DNA from: a bacterium
GTDB taxonomy: Bacteria > Spirochaetota > Leptospiria > Leptospirales > Leptonemataceae
Length of the DNA: 64,000 nt
Assembly: GCA_024742665.1 (NCBI GenBank)
Contig: JANSYA010000002.1
Coordinates: 1-64,000, forward strand
Reading direction: 5' to 3'
Shown here piece by piece: positions 8,055-20,805 of this stretch (positions are counted from its first letter, which is position 1; each line of letters starts with the position of its first letter). A program made the position numbers and the translations under genes. The notes beneath the pieces are model-generated. The model saw only the letters and a list, made by a program, of their open reading frames with translations, was not told the origin of the DNA and made no database searches.

Positions 8055-9290
8055 ATGGACGACATTCGCACACTCTACTATGTTCTGATCGTCGTCTATC
8101 TGGTTGAATGCGTCGTGCGATTTCGCGCGACGGGCCTGATTTTCGCCACGCGTCTGGGCCGGCGCTGGTTCCACCGCACAGGCGGCGAGCTGTACACAAC
8201 GCGTTCGACCGCCTTCTTTGCGGGCAACCCCTTCCCGCCCTTCGGCGGCATCTTCGTGGTTCCCGGACTCGCTTTCGCGGCAGATAAGTCGGGCGTCGCC
8301 AACCACCTCGACCATACTCTGAACCGTCGCAGTCGACCCCCGCTCCTCCCGCTCGATTATAAAACTTATTCCGAAATTGAAAGCTACGAACTGCGTTCCA
8401 GCACCCTGAGATTCAACGGAAGCGATTTTATCGTCGCGGGCAGCGAAGCGTCCGCCCTACAAATTCGCGATGAAATTATGGCGCTGCAGTCGGGCCCTCC
8501 CGCGAAACGAGAAAAGCAAATTCGCGCGAAGCTGCGCTCCGCTTTCGACCTGGAAGCCGCGCGAAGTCGCTGGAATAAATTTCGCGGCTACGCTCGCTGG
8601 CTGCGTCCGCTCGCGATCGCTGACTTCGTATTGATTTTCATCGGACTGCCGTTGGCCTATTATTATCAGGAGCTCGGACGCCTCTGGCCCTATCTCCTGG
8701 GCGGCCATCTCGCTCTGCTCGCGCTGAATATCGCGATTTTTCGCGCCGGCCACGTACGGCTCTTTCCCGAACTGCGCTTCGAACGCTATCAACAGATAGC
8801 CGCCATGGCGCTCTCGCCGCCGCTGCTCATTCGCAGCGTCGATCTTCTCGGCCGCGATCTATTTGTCGGCTTTCATCCTCTGATGATCGGCCGCCTGCTC
8901 CTGGCTTTCGAAGCTTATTCCGCGCTTGCGGCGCAGGCCCTGCGCGATCTCAGGCATCCGATCCCGCCGCGCCCCCGTCACAGCGCAAGCGATCTCGATC
9001 CGGACGAAAGCAAAGCCGCCGCCGCGCAAAAGACCGCGGATCGCTATCGCAAGAACGCGCTGCTTCCCGAAGTAGAAAGCTTCATAATCGCTTCCGGCCT
9101 GAAATTAGAAAGCCTGCTCGCTCCGCCCGATCCCCGGGAAGACGATACTGCGCGTAGCTATTGTCCGCGCTGCGTCGCCCTGTATACAATTCCAGACGGC
9201 CGATGCGCCGATTGCGGCGTAGCTCTGTGCAGAGTTGCGCGGTCCTCTCCGCCTGCGGCGGAGCTCGCAGGGTCTACGACCCTGCTTTGA
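8055..9290 (+). CDS. Membrane protein with C-terminal zinc-ribbon-like motif
   Basis: I do not recognise a named family. The first 50 residues contain a hydrophobic segment (TLYYVLIVVYLVEC). After a domain of about 130 residues comes a pair of membrane helices near 195-240 (IADFVLIFIGLPLAYYY and LLGGHLALLALNIAIF). The C-terminal part carries a CxxC...CxxC motif, YCPRCVALYTIPDGRCADCGVALC, typical of a small zinc ribbon. The last 20 codons run through the hairpin cluster starting at 9223, so the true original end may have been shortened or extended by it. It probably shares an operon with the DUF2167 genes. The facing gene on the other strand ends 41 bases away. Confidence 0.6.
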   Translation: MDDIRTLYYVLIVVYLVECVVRFRATGLIFATRLGRRWFHRTGGELYTTRSTAFFAGNPFPPFGGIFVVPGLAFAADKSGVANHLDHTLNRRSRPPLLPLDYKTYSEIESYELRSSTLRFNGSDFIVAGSEASALQIRDEIMALQSGPPAKREKQIRAKLRSAFDLEAARSRWNKFRGYARWLRPLAIADFVLIFIGLPLAYYYQELGRLWPYLLGGHLALLALNIAIFRAGHVRLFPELRFERYQQIAAMALSPPLLIRSVDLLGRDLFVGFHPLMIGRLLLAFEAYSALAAQALRDLRHPIPPRPRHSASDLDPDESKAAAAQKTADRYRKNALLPEVESFIIASGLKLESLLAPPDPREDDTARSYCPRCVALYTIPDGRCADCGVALCRVARSSPPAAELAGSTTLL

Positions 9291-9347
9291 CCGCTTGTGG
9301 GCTCTGCACTCTGTGCAGAGTTGCGCGGTCCTAGCGGACCGCTTGTA
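9223..9347. repeat. Compact hairpin cluster with 24-bp direct repeat
   Basis: A 24-bp sequence beginning CTCTGTGCAGAG is repeated exactly at 9223-9246 and 9309-9332, 86 bp apart. A second repeat, GACCGCTTGT, occurs at 9289-9298 and 9337-9346. Between them lie perfect hairpins CTCCGCC/GGCGGAG (9247-9263) and GCAGGGTC/GACCCTGC (9267-9285), and GCGGTCC/GGACCGC closes the right end. Both facing genes end inside it, so it can act as a two-way terminator. Confidence 0.7.
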
Positions 9348-9723
9348 CTTCTGCCTGGATATTTTTGTGAACGAAGTCCATGATTTCGTTCGCGGGGATG
9401 TCGGTGTCGGTGAAACTGAGACCGGACTCGATCATCGCGTTGTTGGTCTCGCCGATCTTCATCACTTTCGCCTTCACGGTGAATGATTCGAGATGCTCGG
9501 CCGTCACGTCCGGAAAGCTCTCGCGGATCGCGGCGCGCAGGGCGGCCACATCGATTTCACTGACGATTTTTTCCGCCACTGCCAGATTTTCTTCGTGCGA
9601 AGCCGCGACGTCGATCACCAGATTTCGCTGGGTCTTGTACTGACTCTGACCGCAGGCGGCAACGATAAAGGCTATCGCCAGAACCCCGATCAGCTTCGCA
9701 GTGAGATTAAAGAATCGATTCAT
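9331..9723 (-). CDS. Small lipoprotein, unknown function
   Basis: The N-terminus is a lipoprotein signal: a basic start, the hydrophobic LIGVLAIAFIV and a lipobox ending VAAC, so the mature protein begins at Cys24. The remaining 107 residues are acidic and mostly helical, with no family that I recognise. Two stretches, EKIVSEIDVAALRAAI and VHKNIQAEVQAVR, look amphipathic. The stop codon lies within the hairpin cluster. It is downstream of rlmN on the same strand, 75 bases away, and may be read from that operon. Confidence 0.7.
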   Translation of the reverse strand: MNRFFNLTAKLIGVLAIAFIVAACGQSQYKTQRNLVIDVAASHEENLAVAEKIVSEIDVAALRAAIRESFPDVTAEHLESFTVKAKVMKIGETNNAMIESGLSFTDTDIPANEIMDFVHKNIQAEVQAVR

Positions 9724-9798
9724 TGATTATTATCCTGAATTACGGAACCGCGCCGGCTCCGAAAATTTGAGTGCGTGCCCTGGCCGGTTCCCAACATA

Positions 9799-10884
9799 TC
9801 AGCCAGTCGACGCGCCGCCCGCCATTTCCAGGGCCAGCATGCCGCAGGCCCCGTTCACGTCTTTGCCAGGGCTACCGCGATTGAAAACCGTAAGCCCCGC
9901 ATCGAGCAGCGCTCCCTGAAATTTTTGCGCTTCGGCCAGGCTCGGTCGACGCCAGCCCTGCAATGTCGTATTCAGCGGAATCAGATTGATCTTACAGCGC
10001 ACCGAGCGGCCGATTTTAATCAAGCGCCGCAGATGTTCGTCGTTCATATTCACGCCGGGAATCATTACGTATTCAAAAGTAATCCGTCGTTCCATCGCGC
10101 GGGTATAAGCGCGCGCGGCGATCAGGAGTTTATCCAGCGGATATTTTTTATCCACGTCCATGATTTCGCCGCGGGCCGCGGGATCGGAGTGATTGAGCGA
10201 GATCGCCAGGTTAAAGGGCTCCCGGTTCGTCGTAAACCGTTCGATCGACGGGATCACCCCCGCCGTGCTAATCGTAATATGTCGCGCGCCGATATTCAAT
10301 CCCTCTGGATGGTGCAGAATTCGCGCGGCCTTGATCACGTCTTCGTAGTTGTGAAAGGGTTCGCCCATGCCCATGAAAACCACATTCGATACCCGCTCGC
10401 CGCGCACCCGGGTCAGCTCATAGACCTGCTCGACGATTTGCCAGGCCGGTAGATTTCCCAGGAACTGGAGCGTGCCCGTCGCGCAAAACGAACAGTTCAG
10501 AGTGCAGCCCGCCTGAGATGAAATGCATACCGTCCGCCGATTCTCAGAAACGATCCACACCGCTTCAATACTTTTCGCGCTCTCGGTTTTCCCTCGCCGT
10601 GGATCGAGGCCCACGTCGAAAACGAATTTCTCCGTGGAATGGCTGCCCGCTTCGGCGCTGCGATGGCGCACGGGCATAGTCGGCATCGCATTGTTTTCGG
10701 CGAGCTCTTCGCGCAGTGACTTCGGAAACTCGCTGAAGTCGTCGAGACTCGTGGCGAGATGCAGATTCACCCGACGGAAAGCCTGCTTCGCGCGAAACTT
10801 CGGCTGCCCCAGCTCAGCGAAGAGCTGTTCGAGTTCCGAAAGGCTTTTGCCTTTTAAATTAAAATCCAGCTCGGCGGTATTCAT
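9799..10884 (-). CDS. rlmN: 23S rRNA (adenine-2503-C2)-methyltransferase / dual-specificity RlmN
   Basis: This radical-SAM enzyme methylates C2 of A2503 in 23S rRNA, and in many bacteria A37 of some tRNAs. The 4Fe-4S motif is CxxxCxxC at Cys127, 131 and 134 in GCTLNCSFCATG. The family motifs NVVFMGMGEPFHNY and HITISTAG follow. The C-terminal Cys that carries the methyl intermediate lies in VNGACGML. The length of 361 residues is normal. The ATG overlaps the purM stop by four bases (10881-10884), which implies coupled translation of a purine-biosynthesis gene with an rRNA-modification gene. Confidence 0.95.
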   Translation of the reverse strand: MNTAELDFNLKGKSLSELEQLFAELGQPKFRAKQAFRRVNLHLATSLDDFSEFPKSLREELAENNAMPTMPVRHRSAEAGSHSTEKFVFDVGLDPRRGKTESAKSIEAVWIVSENRRTVCISSQAGCTLNCSFCATGTLQFLGNLPAWQIVEQVYELTRVRGERVSNVVFMGMGEPFHNYEDVIKAARILHHPEGLNIGARHITISTAGVIPSIERFTTNREPFNLAISLNHSDPAARGEIMDVDKKYPLDKLLIAARAYTRAMERRITFEYVMIPGVNMNDEHLRRLIKIGRSVRCKINLIPLNTTLQGWRRPSLAEAQKFQGALLDAGLTVFNRGSPGKDVNGACGMLALEMAGGASTG

Positions 10885-12002
10885 GACTGCAGATATATCT
10901 CTTCGTCTCCGTGCAATTCCCGCTGGCGCTCGATCACCTGGCCGAGAACCACCGGACGCGCATCGCCTTCAATCCGGCGATACTCATCCTGGCGGGCGTT
11001 CCACTCCACGAAGCCGCGCTCCAGCTCCGAAAGAACGGCGTCGGCCCGCTCCGGAGCGACAGCGAGCACCAGGCCGATACCCATATTAAATACGGAAAAC
11101 ATTTCTTTATCGACGATCGATCCCCGCTCCTGAATGCGATCGAACACCGGCGGCGGAGTCCAGGCGGATCGCTCTACGCGTGCGATCAGATCTTCCGGGA
11201 TAATGCGCGGAATATTTTCATAAAAGCCGCCGCCCGTAATGTGCGCCATCGCCCGCACGCCGGAGCGAAGTTCGGAGTCTTCCAGCACCGGCCGCAGAAT
11301 CTGCTCGTAGATCACAGTCGGGCGCAGCAGCACCTGATCGCGCAGGAAGTCGCGATCGTCTTGCGATTCCGGCAGCTCTAAGCCGCCCTTCAAGAACACA
11401 CGGCGCACCAGAGACATGCCGTTGGAATGCACCCCGGAAGACGGCACGCCGATCAGCACATCGCCCGCGCGAACATTCGCCGAATCGAAAATGCGGGACT
11501 TCTCGACGACGCCGACAGTGAAGCCGCCCAGATCGTACTCGCCCGGTCGCATCGTGTCGGGGTGCTCCGCGGTTTCGCCGCCGACCAGAGCCGCCCCCGC
11601 TTCGCGGCAGCCCGCGCTGATCGACTCCACGATCGTCGTCATGCGATCGGGGTTCAGTTTACCGCAGGCGATATAGTCCATAAAGAACAGCGGACGCGCG
11701 CCGGTCGCCAGCAGATCGTTTACGCACATCGCGACCAGGTCCTGGCCGATGGTTTCGTGTCGATCGAAGAGCAGCGCGAGATGTAGTTTCGTGCCGACGC
11801 CGTCGGTGGAACTCACCAGCACCGGATCGTCGTAGTCTTTTACAAACGATGCTGAAAACAGACCGCCGAAACCGGAGGCGTCTTTCAGAACATTCGGTCC
11901 GTGGGTGCTTTCGACGGCGGAAGTGATTCGCTTTACGAAAGCGCGACCGGCCTGGGTGTCCACGCCGGCATCGCGATAGCTGGCAGGTTGGTTCGTACTC
12001 AT
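10881..12002 (-). CDS. purM: Phosphoribosylformylglycinamidine cyclo-ligase (AIR synthetase)
   Basis: PurM makes 5-aminoimidazole ribonucleotide from FGAM and ATP in purine synthesis. Characteristic segments are YRDAGVDTQAGRAFVKRI at the start, the Gly-rich FGGLFSASF, VSSTDGVGTKLHLA (ATP site), DLVAMCVNDLLATGA, and AMAHITGGGFYENIPR. The 373-residue length is slightly more than the usual 345. The only purine gene in the window, it leads a two-gene unit with rlmN. A perfect inverted repeat lies 17 bases upstream of the ATG. Confidence 0.95.
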   Translation of the reverse strand: MSTNQPASYRDAGVDTQAGRAFVKRITSAVESTHGPNVLKDASGFGGLFSASFVKDYDDPVLVSSTDGVGTKLHLALLFDRHETIGQDLVAMCVNDLLATGARPLFFMDYIACGKLNPDRMTTIVESISAGCREAGAALVGGETAEHPDTMRPGEYDLGGFTVGVVEKSRIFDSANVRAGDVLIGVPSSGVHSNGMSLVRRVFLKGGLELPESQDDRDFLRDQVLLRPTVIYEQILRPVLEDSELRSGVRAMAHITGGGFYENIPRIIPEDLIARVERSAWTPPPVFDRIQERGSIVDKEMFSVFNMGIGLVLAVAPERADAVLSELERGFVEWNARQDEYRRIEGDARPVVLGQVIERQRELHGDEEIYLQS

Positions 12003-12018
12003 AAATTCAGATCAAGTC

Positions 12019-12043
12019 CTGATTTTTGGGCCCCAAAAATCAG
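12019..12043. promoter_or_regulatory. Perfect 12-bp inverted repeat upstream of purM
   Basis: CTGATTTTTGGG and its exact reverse complement flank a single central C, ending 17 bases before the purM ATG. As DNA it could be an operator; as RNA it is a strong hairpin without a U-tract, whose 3' arm abuts an AGGA that may serve as ribosome-binding site. Confidence 0.45.
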
Positions 12044-12109
12044 CAGGCCCACGTCGCGAATCGAAAGATCCACTTCGCGGGCCGTGCGGTTTCGCTTACG
12101 CCGATGCAT

Positions 12110-12135
12110 GCGTGAGTTTCATGCGAAACCCACGC
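12110..12135 (-). terminator. Hairpin after the OmpL47-like gene
   Basis: GCGTGAGTTTC (12110-12120) pairs with GAAACCCACGC (12125-12135) with one A/C mismatch and a four-base loop, about 33 bases after the stop of the OmpL47-like gene. No long U-tract follows, so termination is only likely. Confidence 0.35.
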
Positions 12136-12167
12136 TCCTCGACGATCGCGCGCGCTTTTCGACGCTC

Positions 12168-13169
12168 TTATTCTTCGGCGCGAATCGTCGTAACCGGCGG
12201 CGTAACGTCGACCTTAATACGGTAGGTCGTTTCGCGCACGTTGCCGAGTTCGTCGGTCGTTCGCAGAGTCAGTGTATGCTCGCCGGATTCCGGCAGCGGG
12301 ATCTTCTGACCGGGCTTCAGCGGAGCGTAGCTGCCGTCGTCCAGTTTGTATTCAAGAGTCGATCCTTCTTCAAGGGGCGGCACTTCCAGGCTGTCGCGAC
12401 GAACGAGAATGGGCTCGGCGTCTTCCGCCTGCTCGGGCAGAATCACGGGGATGCTCGGAGCCGTCGTATCGATCGTGTAGCTGAAGATGCTGGAGATAGT
12501 TTCGTTTTCAATGCGGTCGGTCGCTTTGTATTCGATCAGGCGCTGACCGTCGCCGCTCAGTTTGGCCAGGGCGATGGGAGCCGTATACTGCTGCCACTCG
12601 CCGTCGCGACCGGGACGCCACATGATCGACTTTACGCCGGTGCCGCTGTCCTTCGCGCTCAAAGAAAGCTTCGCGTCTTTACCAACCGCGCCGGAGCGGG
12701 TTACTTTAGAATTCACAACCGTGCTGCGAACGGTCGGGGCGGTGCTGTCGATCATCAACTGGCGGGTGCGCGGGGTGTTTTTGTTCCCGGCTTTGTCAAC
12801 GCCGTAGTAGCTGAAACGATAGATGCCGTCGCTGCGCAGACGCACGACTTCTTCCGGCACCCGGCGATACTCTTCGCCGTCCATTTTGAAAAACAGAGTC
12901 TGGAAACCGGACAGGTCGTCCATGTTGTCGAAGCGCAGAACCAGCGACTTGCCCGGAGGCAGGCTGTGGACTTCCATTCCGCCGACCATGCCGGCTTTGG
13001 CTTCGCCCGAGTCGGCCGTATTGCCCGTCGGGTCGCCGCCGACTACGAGCGGTTCGAGGGGCTCATCCGCGGTCTGGGCCGCCAGCGTCCCTACCACCAA
13101 CAGCAGACTCAATCCGAGAATCGAGAGAGTGGATAAGATCAGTGCGGGTCGTTTTGTCAGATGGTGCAT
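12168..13169 (-). CDS. OmpL47-type Ig-like repeat protein, secreted
   Basis: A signal peptide (LILSTLSILGLSLLLVVGTLAAQ) is followed by three or four repeats of about 85 residues with the pattern YR(F)SYYGVDKAGN...IDSTAP, LIEYKATDRIEN...TIDTTAP and LTLRTTDELGN...VDVTPP. These are the hallmarks of OmpL47-type beta-sandwich repeats found in Leptospira surface proteins and in bacterial Ig-like proteins. The protein is expected in the periplasm or on the cell surface. The ATG follows GAGGAA by about 9 bases. The upstream small anti-sigma-like gene is on the same strand with a 96-base gap, so the two may be co-transcribed. Confidence 0.75.
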   Translation of the reverse strand: MHHLTKRPALILSTLSILGLSLLLVVGTLAAQTADEPLEPLVVGGDPTGNTADSGEAKAGMVGGMEVHSLPPGKSLVLRFDNMDDLSGFQTLFFKMDGEEYRRVPEEVVRLRSDGIYRFSYYGVDKAGNKNTPRTRQLMIDSTAPTVRSTVVNSKVTRSGAVGKDAKLSLSAKDSGTGVKSIMWRPGRDGEWQQYTAPIALAKLSGDGQRLIEYKATDRIENETISSIFSYTIDTTAPSIPVILPEQAEDAEPILVRRDSLEVPPLEEGSTLEYKLDDGSYAPLKPGQKIPLPESGEHTLTLRTTDELGNVRETTYRIKVDVTPPVTTIRAEE

Positions 13170-13265
13170 GCAGCAGTTCCTCAGGGGAACACTTTTGCTC
13201 CGGGCCGGCTGGGGGGCAACCAGCTTTCCAAAAACGAGCGGAAACCGGGGATACGATACTATGTC

Positions 13266-13514
13266 TCACCAGCCTGCGAGAGCGCTGGCGGAAGCCGAAG
13301 CCTGCTCATCGACCGCTTTCCCGGAGCGACCGCCGTCCGGAGTGAAAGTCGAGGCCTGTCCCTGCATGGCCAGCCCTTCGGCCAGCACTGTGCCTTCCAG
13401 ACGGGCCATCGTCTTGCGGCACTTTTTGCATCGGGCGATATGCGCGCGACTGGCCCCGTCCACGTCCCGACCGAGACTGTAGTTCATGACGACGGATTCC
13501 GCGGGGCAACTCAT
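13266..13514 (-). CDS. Small anti-sigma-factor-like zinc-binding protein
   Basis: I chose the ATG at 13514, preceded by AGAGGC; an earlier in-frame start would add unrelated residues. The 82-residue product begins MSCPAESVVMNYSLGRDVDG and has HIARCKKCRKTMARLEG, the HxxxCxxC zinc motif of the ZAS (zinc-binding anti-sigma) domain. After about residue 40 it is low-complexity with no membrane helix, unlike typical ECF anti-sigma proteins. No sigma factor gene is adjacent. It could be a soluble anti-sigma, or a remnant. It lies between the GH1 gene and the OmpL47-like gene, all on the minus strand. Confidence 0.6.
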   Translation of the reverse strand: MSCPAESVVMNYSLGRDVDGASRAHIARCKKCRKTMARLEGTVLAEGLAMQGQASTFTPDGGRSGKAVDEQASASASALAGW

Positions 13515-13637
13515 GCCTCTATAATATCGACCCAAAGCCCGCGGGCGGAGCAAATTTTCCGGGGCCGAAAACAACCCGCGAGACCGCGAGGCGAATCCGG
13601 CGCTCCGCGTCTCGAATCCGCCGGGCCCCCACGCGCC

Positions 13638-15149
13638 CTATACCGCGGGCAGGATCCCGGTCCGGGCGATCTGGCCGTACAGCTCGCCAGCGGGCCGCAG
13701 GCTGCGCTGCTGGGTTTCATAATCCACCCCGACCAGGCCGAAACGGGCCGTATAACCCTCTGCCCACTCGAAGTTATCGAGGAACGACCAGTGGTAGTAC
13801 GCGTCCACCTGCACGCCCGCGTCCATCGCCCGCTTGACTGCCGCCAGATGGTCGATCATGTATTTTCCGCGAAAGGCGTCGGCCGCGTCGGCGGTTCCGT
13901 TTTCGGTAATCTGAATCGGCAGACCGTAGCGCGCATGCACGTCGAGCAGCAGCCGCTCCAGTCCCTCGGGATAAATCTCCCAGCCCAGATCGTTGGTTTC
14001 ACACCCGGGGCGGACTTCGGTGTTGATAAAGAGCGTCTGCGGTTTCAACAGAGCGAAACTCACGATGTCCCGCGTATAATAGTTCAGGCCGTAAAAATCC
14101 CAGGCCTCCGGATCGTGAATCTGTTCGCCGTTGCCCAGAGGCTCAAGCAAACGACCGCTGTGAATCGCGTCGGGCACCAGGCGGTTCATCCGATAGTCCG
14201 CGACGTTCGCGCGGTCCACGTCGAGACGGCTTTCTGGATTCCGTGGGTCCATGATTCGCATGTGTTTGGAAATCGAAATGCGCGGCGTCTTGAAGTTTTT
14301 GCGCCCGTGAATTTCGCGGATCATATCGTACAGAGTAAAGTGGGCGAGCACCATGCTGCGCTGGACTTTAATATGATCGACGTAACCCGACATGCCTTTG
14401 CGCGCCGGCGGCCAGGCCCCGAGCAGGTACGACATCAACGCGTAAATATTCGGTTCGTTAAAGGTGATATAATCTTCGACCAGGTCGCCAACGCCTTCGA
14501 CGATGAAGCGCGCGAAGGCATAGAACTCGCCAAGATTCGCTTCGCGCGTAAAGCCGCCCTTCGCGAGCCACCACTGCGGCACGGCGAAGTGGTGCAGCGT
14601 AAGCAGCGGACGGATATTCTTACGCTTGAGACTCGACAGTCGCGCCCGCAGATGATCGAGGGCTTCCGGATCGAATTCTCCGCCGGCCTCCGGCTGAAAG
14701 CGCGACCAGTCCACGCCGAAACGGTGCGCGTTGAGCCCCATGGATTTCATAATGCCGAAGTCGGCCTCGTAGCGGTTCCAGTGATCGCAGGCGGTATCGC
14801 TCGTGCTGCCGTCCAGAATCCGGCCGCGCTGCCGGCAAAAGTGCGACCAGTCGCTGGCCGTGTCGCCGCCGTCCACCTGGGTCGCCGCCGTCGCGGTGCC
14901 CCATAAAAAATCCCGGGGGAAATCGCGCGGCGCGGAACTGGCGCGAGGCTTAGCCGAGACGCCCCTGGCGCGCGGATTCGCCGGCGAAGCTTTCGAGGCG
15001 GTTTGCGTCTTGCTCTTCGCGGCAGGCTTCGATTTCGCGGCGGTCGCGGACTTTGCTTTCGAGTTCGACTTCGATTTCAATTTCGACTTCGATTTCGGGG
15101 CCGCCTTCGCGGTCTTTTTGACTGTCTTTTTCGCCGACTTTTTTGCCAT
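13638..15149 (-). CDS. Glycoside hydrolase family 1 (beta-glucosidase-like) with histone-H1-like N-terminal tail
   Basis: From residue 75 the protein is a complete GH1 enzyme: RDFLWGTATAATQVDGG at the start, acid/base Glu232 in TFNEPN, nucleophile Glu416 in ITENG, and a C-terminal YYHWSFLDNFEWAEGY. Such enzymes hydrolyse beta-glycosides, releasing glucose or related sugars. Residues 1-72 are unlike any GH1: almost only Lys, Ser and Ala, with repeats such as KSKSKLKSKSNSK, resembling histone H1 or bacterial HctA-like tails. No signal peptide is visible, so it should be cytoplasmic. The DNA of the tail is a near-repeat of TTCGA/TTTCG units. The tail might bind nucleic acid or polyanions, or be an expanded repeat of no function. 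Confidence 0.85.
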   Translation of the reverse strand: MAKKSAKKTVKKTAKAAPKSKSKLKSKSNSKAKSATAAKSKPAAKSKTQTASKASPANPRARGVSAKPRASSAPRDFPRDFLWGTATAATQVDGGDTASDWSHFCRQRGRILDGSTSDTACDHWNRYEADFGIMKSMGLNAHRFGVDWSRFQPEAGGEFDPEALDHLRARLSSLKRKNIRPLLTLHHFAVPQWWLAKGGFTREANLGEFYAFARFIVEGVGDLVEDYITFNEPNIYALMSYLLGAWPPARKGMSGYVDHIKVQRSMVLAHFTLYDMIREIHGRKNFKTPRISISKHMRIMDPRNPESRLDVDRANVADYRMNRLVPDAIHSGRLLEPLGNGEQIHDPEAWDFYGLNYYTRDIVSFALLKPQTLFINTEVRPGCETNDLGWEIYPEGLERLLLDVHARYGLPIQITENGTADAADAFRGKYMIDHLAAVKRAMDAGVQVDAYYHWSFLDNFEWAEGYTARFGLVGVDYETQQRSLRPAGELYGQIARTGILPAV

Positions 15150-15202
15150 GTTAGGACGCAGAAGTCTTGCGAAAAGCGCCCCGTCAAGCGATATAGCCTG
15201 TA

Positions 15203-16025
15203 TTGTCCGTGAAAGCTGAATTTCTCAAATCGATCCGCCAAATCCGGCACGGCACTGCGCTCCCGCTTCGACCGGCGGTCCTGAGTGTCTGCGTCCTGTT
15301 ATTCGCCGGCTCCGCTTTTCTGGCGATCCCGGGCGGAACGGGCTCCTCCGTTCAGGCCCAGGAAAAGAAAACGCCAGAGCCGCTGCAAAACGCAGAGCGC
15401 CTGAATGCCGACGAGTGCGATCGGCTGTACACCCATCAGTTGAAAGTCGTCCAGAGCGATCCGGAAAATCCGCTGTATTCTTCCGTTCAACTCAACTCCG
15501 AGGTGCTGAGAAATCCAGCCACGCGCAAGGCCGAAGTCGAACACTGCCAGGCGAACGTCAGCCGCCCCGGCTTTCAGTGCCAGATGCAAGCGCAAAGTCT
15601 GGCCGCCCTGCTGGAGTGCCGGCGCAAATTCGACGGCTCCGAAGCTTCCGAAGACGGCGGCGACGCCAACACACAAACGGATCCTGGCAAGCAACCGCAG
15701 CCGGAGGACCAGGGCGAAAGCTATTTCGAAGATACGTCAACGGACGCGGCACCCGGCGGCGACGGACGTCCGGAAACCATGCCCTCCGGTCGCTTCGCCG
15801 TGAACGCCGGCAACTGCGAGCGCGCCTACAACCACATCTACGGCGTGATTTCTAAGACGAAGAATTTTCAACAGCGTCCCGATCGCGCGCGACTGATTCA
15901 GTACTGGCAGTCGAACGAAGCGCGCGGTTCATTCGCGGCGCGCTGTATGGCGAAATTCAAACCGGAAGACCTGGGATGCCTGCTGTCAACGCGCGACGCG
16001 GATATTCTCCAGGGCTGTCTGCTGG

Positions 16026-16042
<17 letters not shown>
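15203..16042 (+). CDS. Secreted protein with two four-cysteine modules
   Basis: After a signal peptide (hydrophobic VLSVCVLLFAGSAFLAIPG, cleavage likely near SVQAQ) the protein contains two related modules of about 75 residues, at about 68-142 and 203-277, joined by an acidic linker. Each has the pattern Cys..Y.H...V, a central Cys, then Cys....L..C. The pattern recalls small four-cysteine lipoproteins of Leptospira, but I cannot name the family with certainty. Two disulfides per module are likely. The start is TTG at 15203; a GTG at 15209 is equally possible. Its 3' end overlaps the facing kinase gene by 17 bases. Confidence 0.6.
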
Positions 16043-20597
<4,555 letters not shown>

Positions 20598-20805
20598 GCG
20601 TCGCAAGTACGCATAGAATCAAGTCTCAGGTTGTCATTACAACCACACCCAGCGTCGGGTGCAGAATCATGAGTTGGTCGGGGCGCGTAAATCAAATTTC
20701 CGGCTGACAGCCTTACGAATCAGGTGCAGCCATACTGATGATTCCCCCGGTAGCACCCGCACGAATTGTTTGTAAATGGTTCGGAAAATTTCCGTCAGAG
20801 AAAAC
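20598..20805. other. Gap between sensor kinase gene and TPP riboswitch
   Basis: No gene is seen. GTACTTGCG (20569-20577) and CGCAAGTAC (20602-20610) form a 9-bp inverted repeat around the aptamer's 5' part. Further on are hairpins GGTTGT/ACAACC (20629-20644) and CACCC/GGGTG (20646-20661), possibly the end of the sensor kinase transcript. The rest, 20662-20805, shows no clear structure. Confidence 0.4.

Noticed and set aside
9223..9347. CRISPR-like repeats
   Set aside because: Only two copies of the unit, no regular spacers, and hairpins between; not a CRISPR array.
13638..13730. Truncated GH1 C-terminus
   Set aside because: The enzyme reads through to the family's usual C-terminal region, so it is complete.
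20620..20800. Possible tRNA upstream of the riboswitch
   Set aside because: No cloverleaf with T-loop and anticodon stem could be formed; only two short hairpins.
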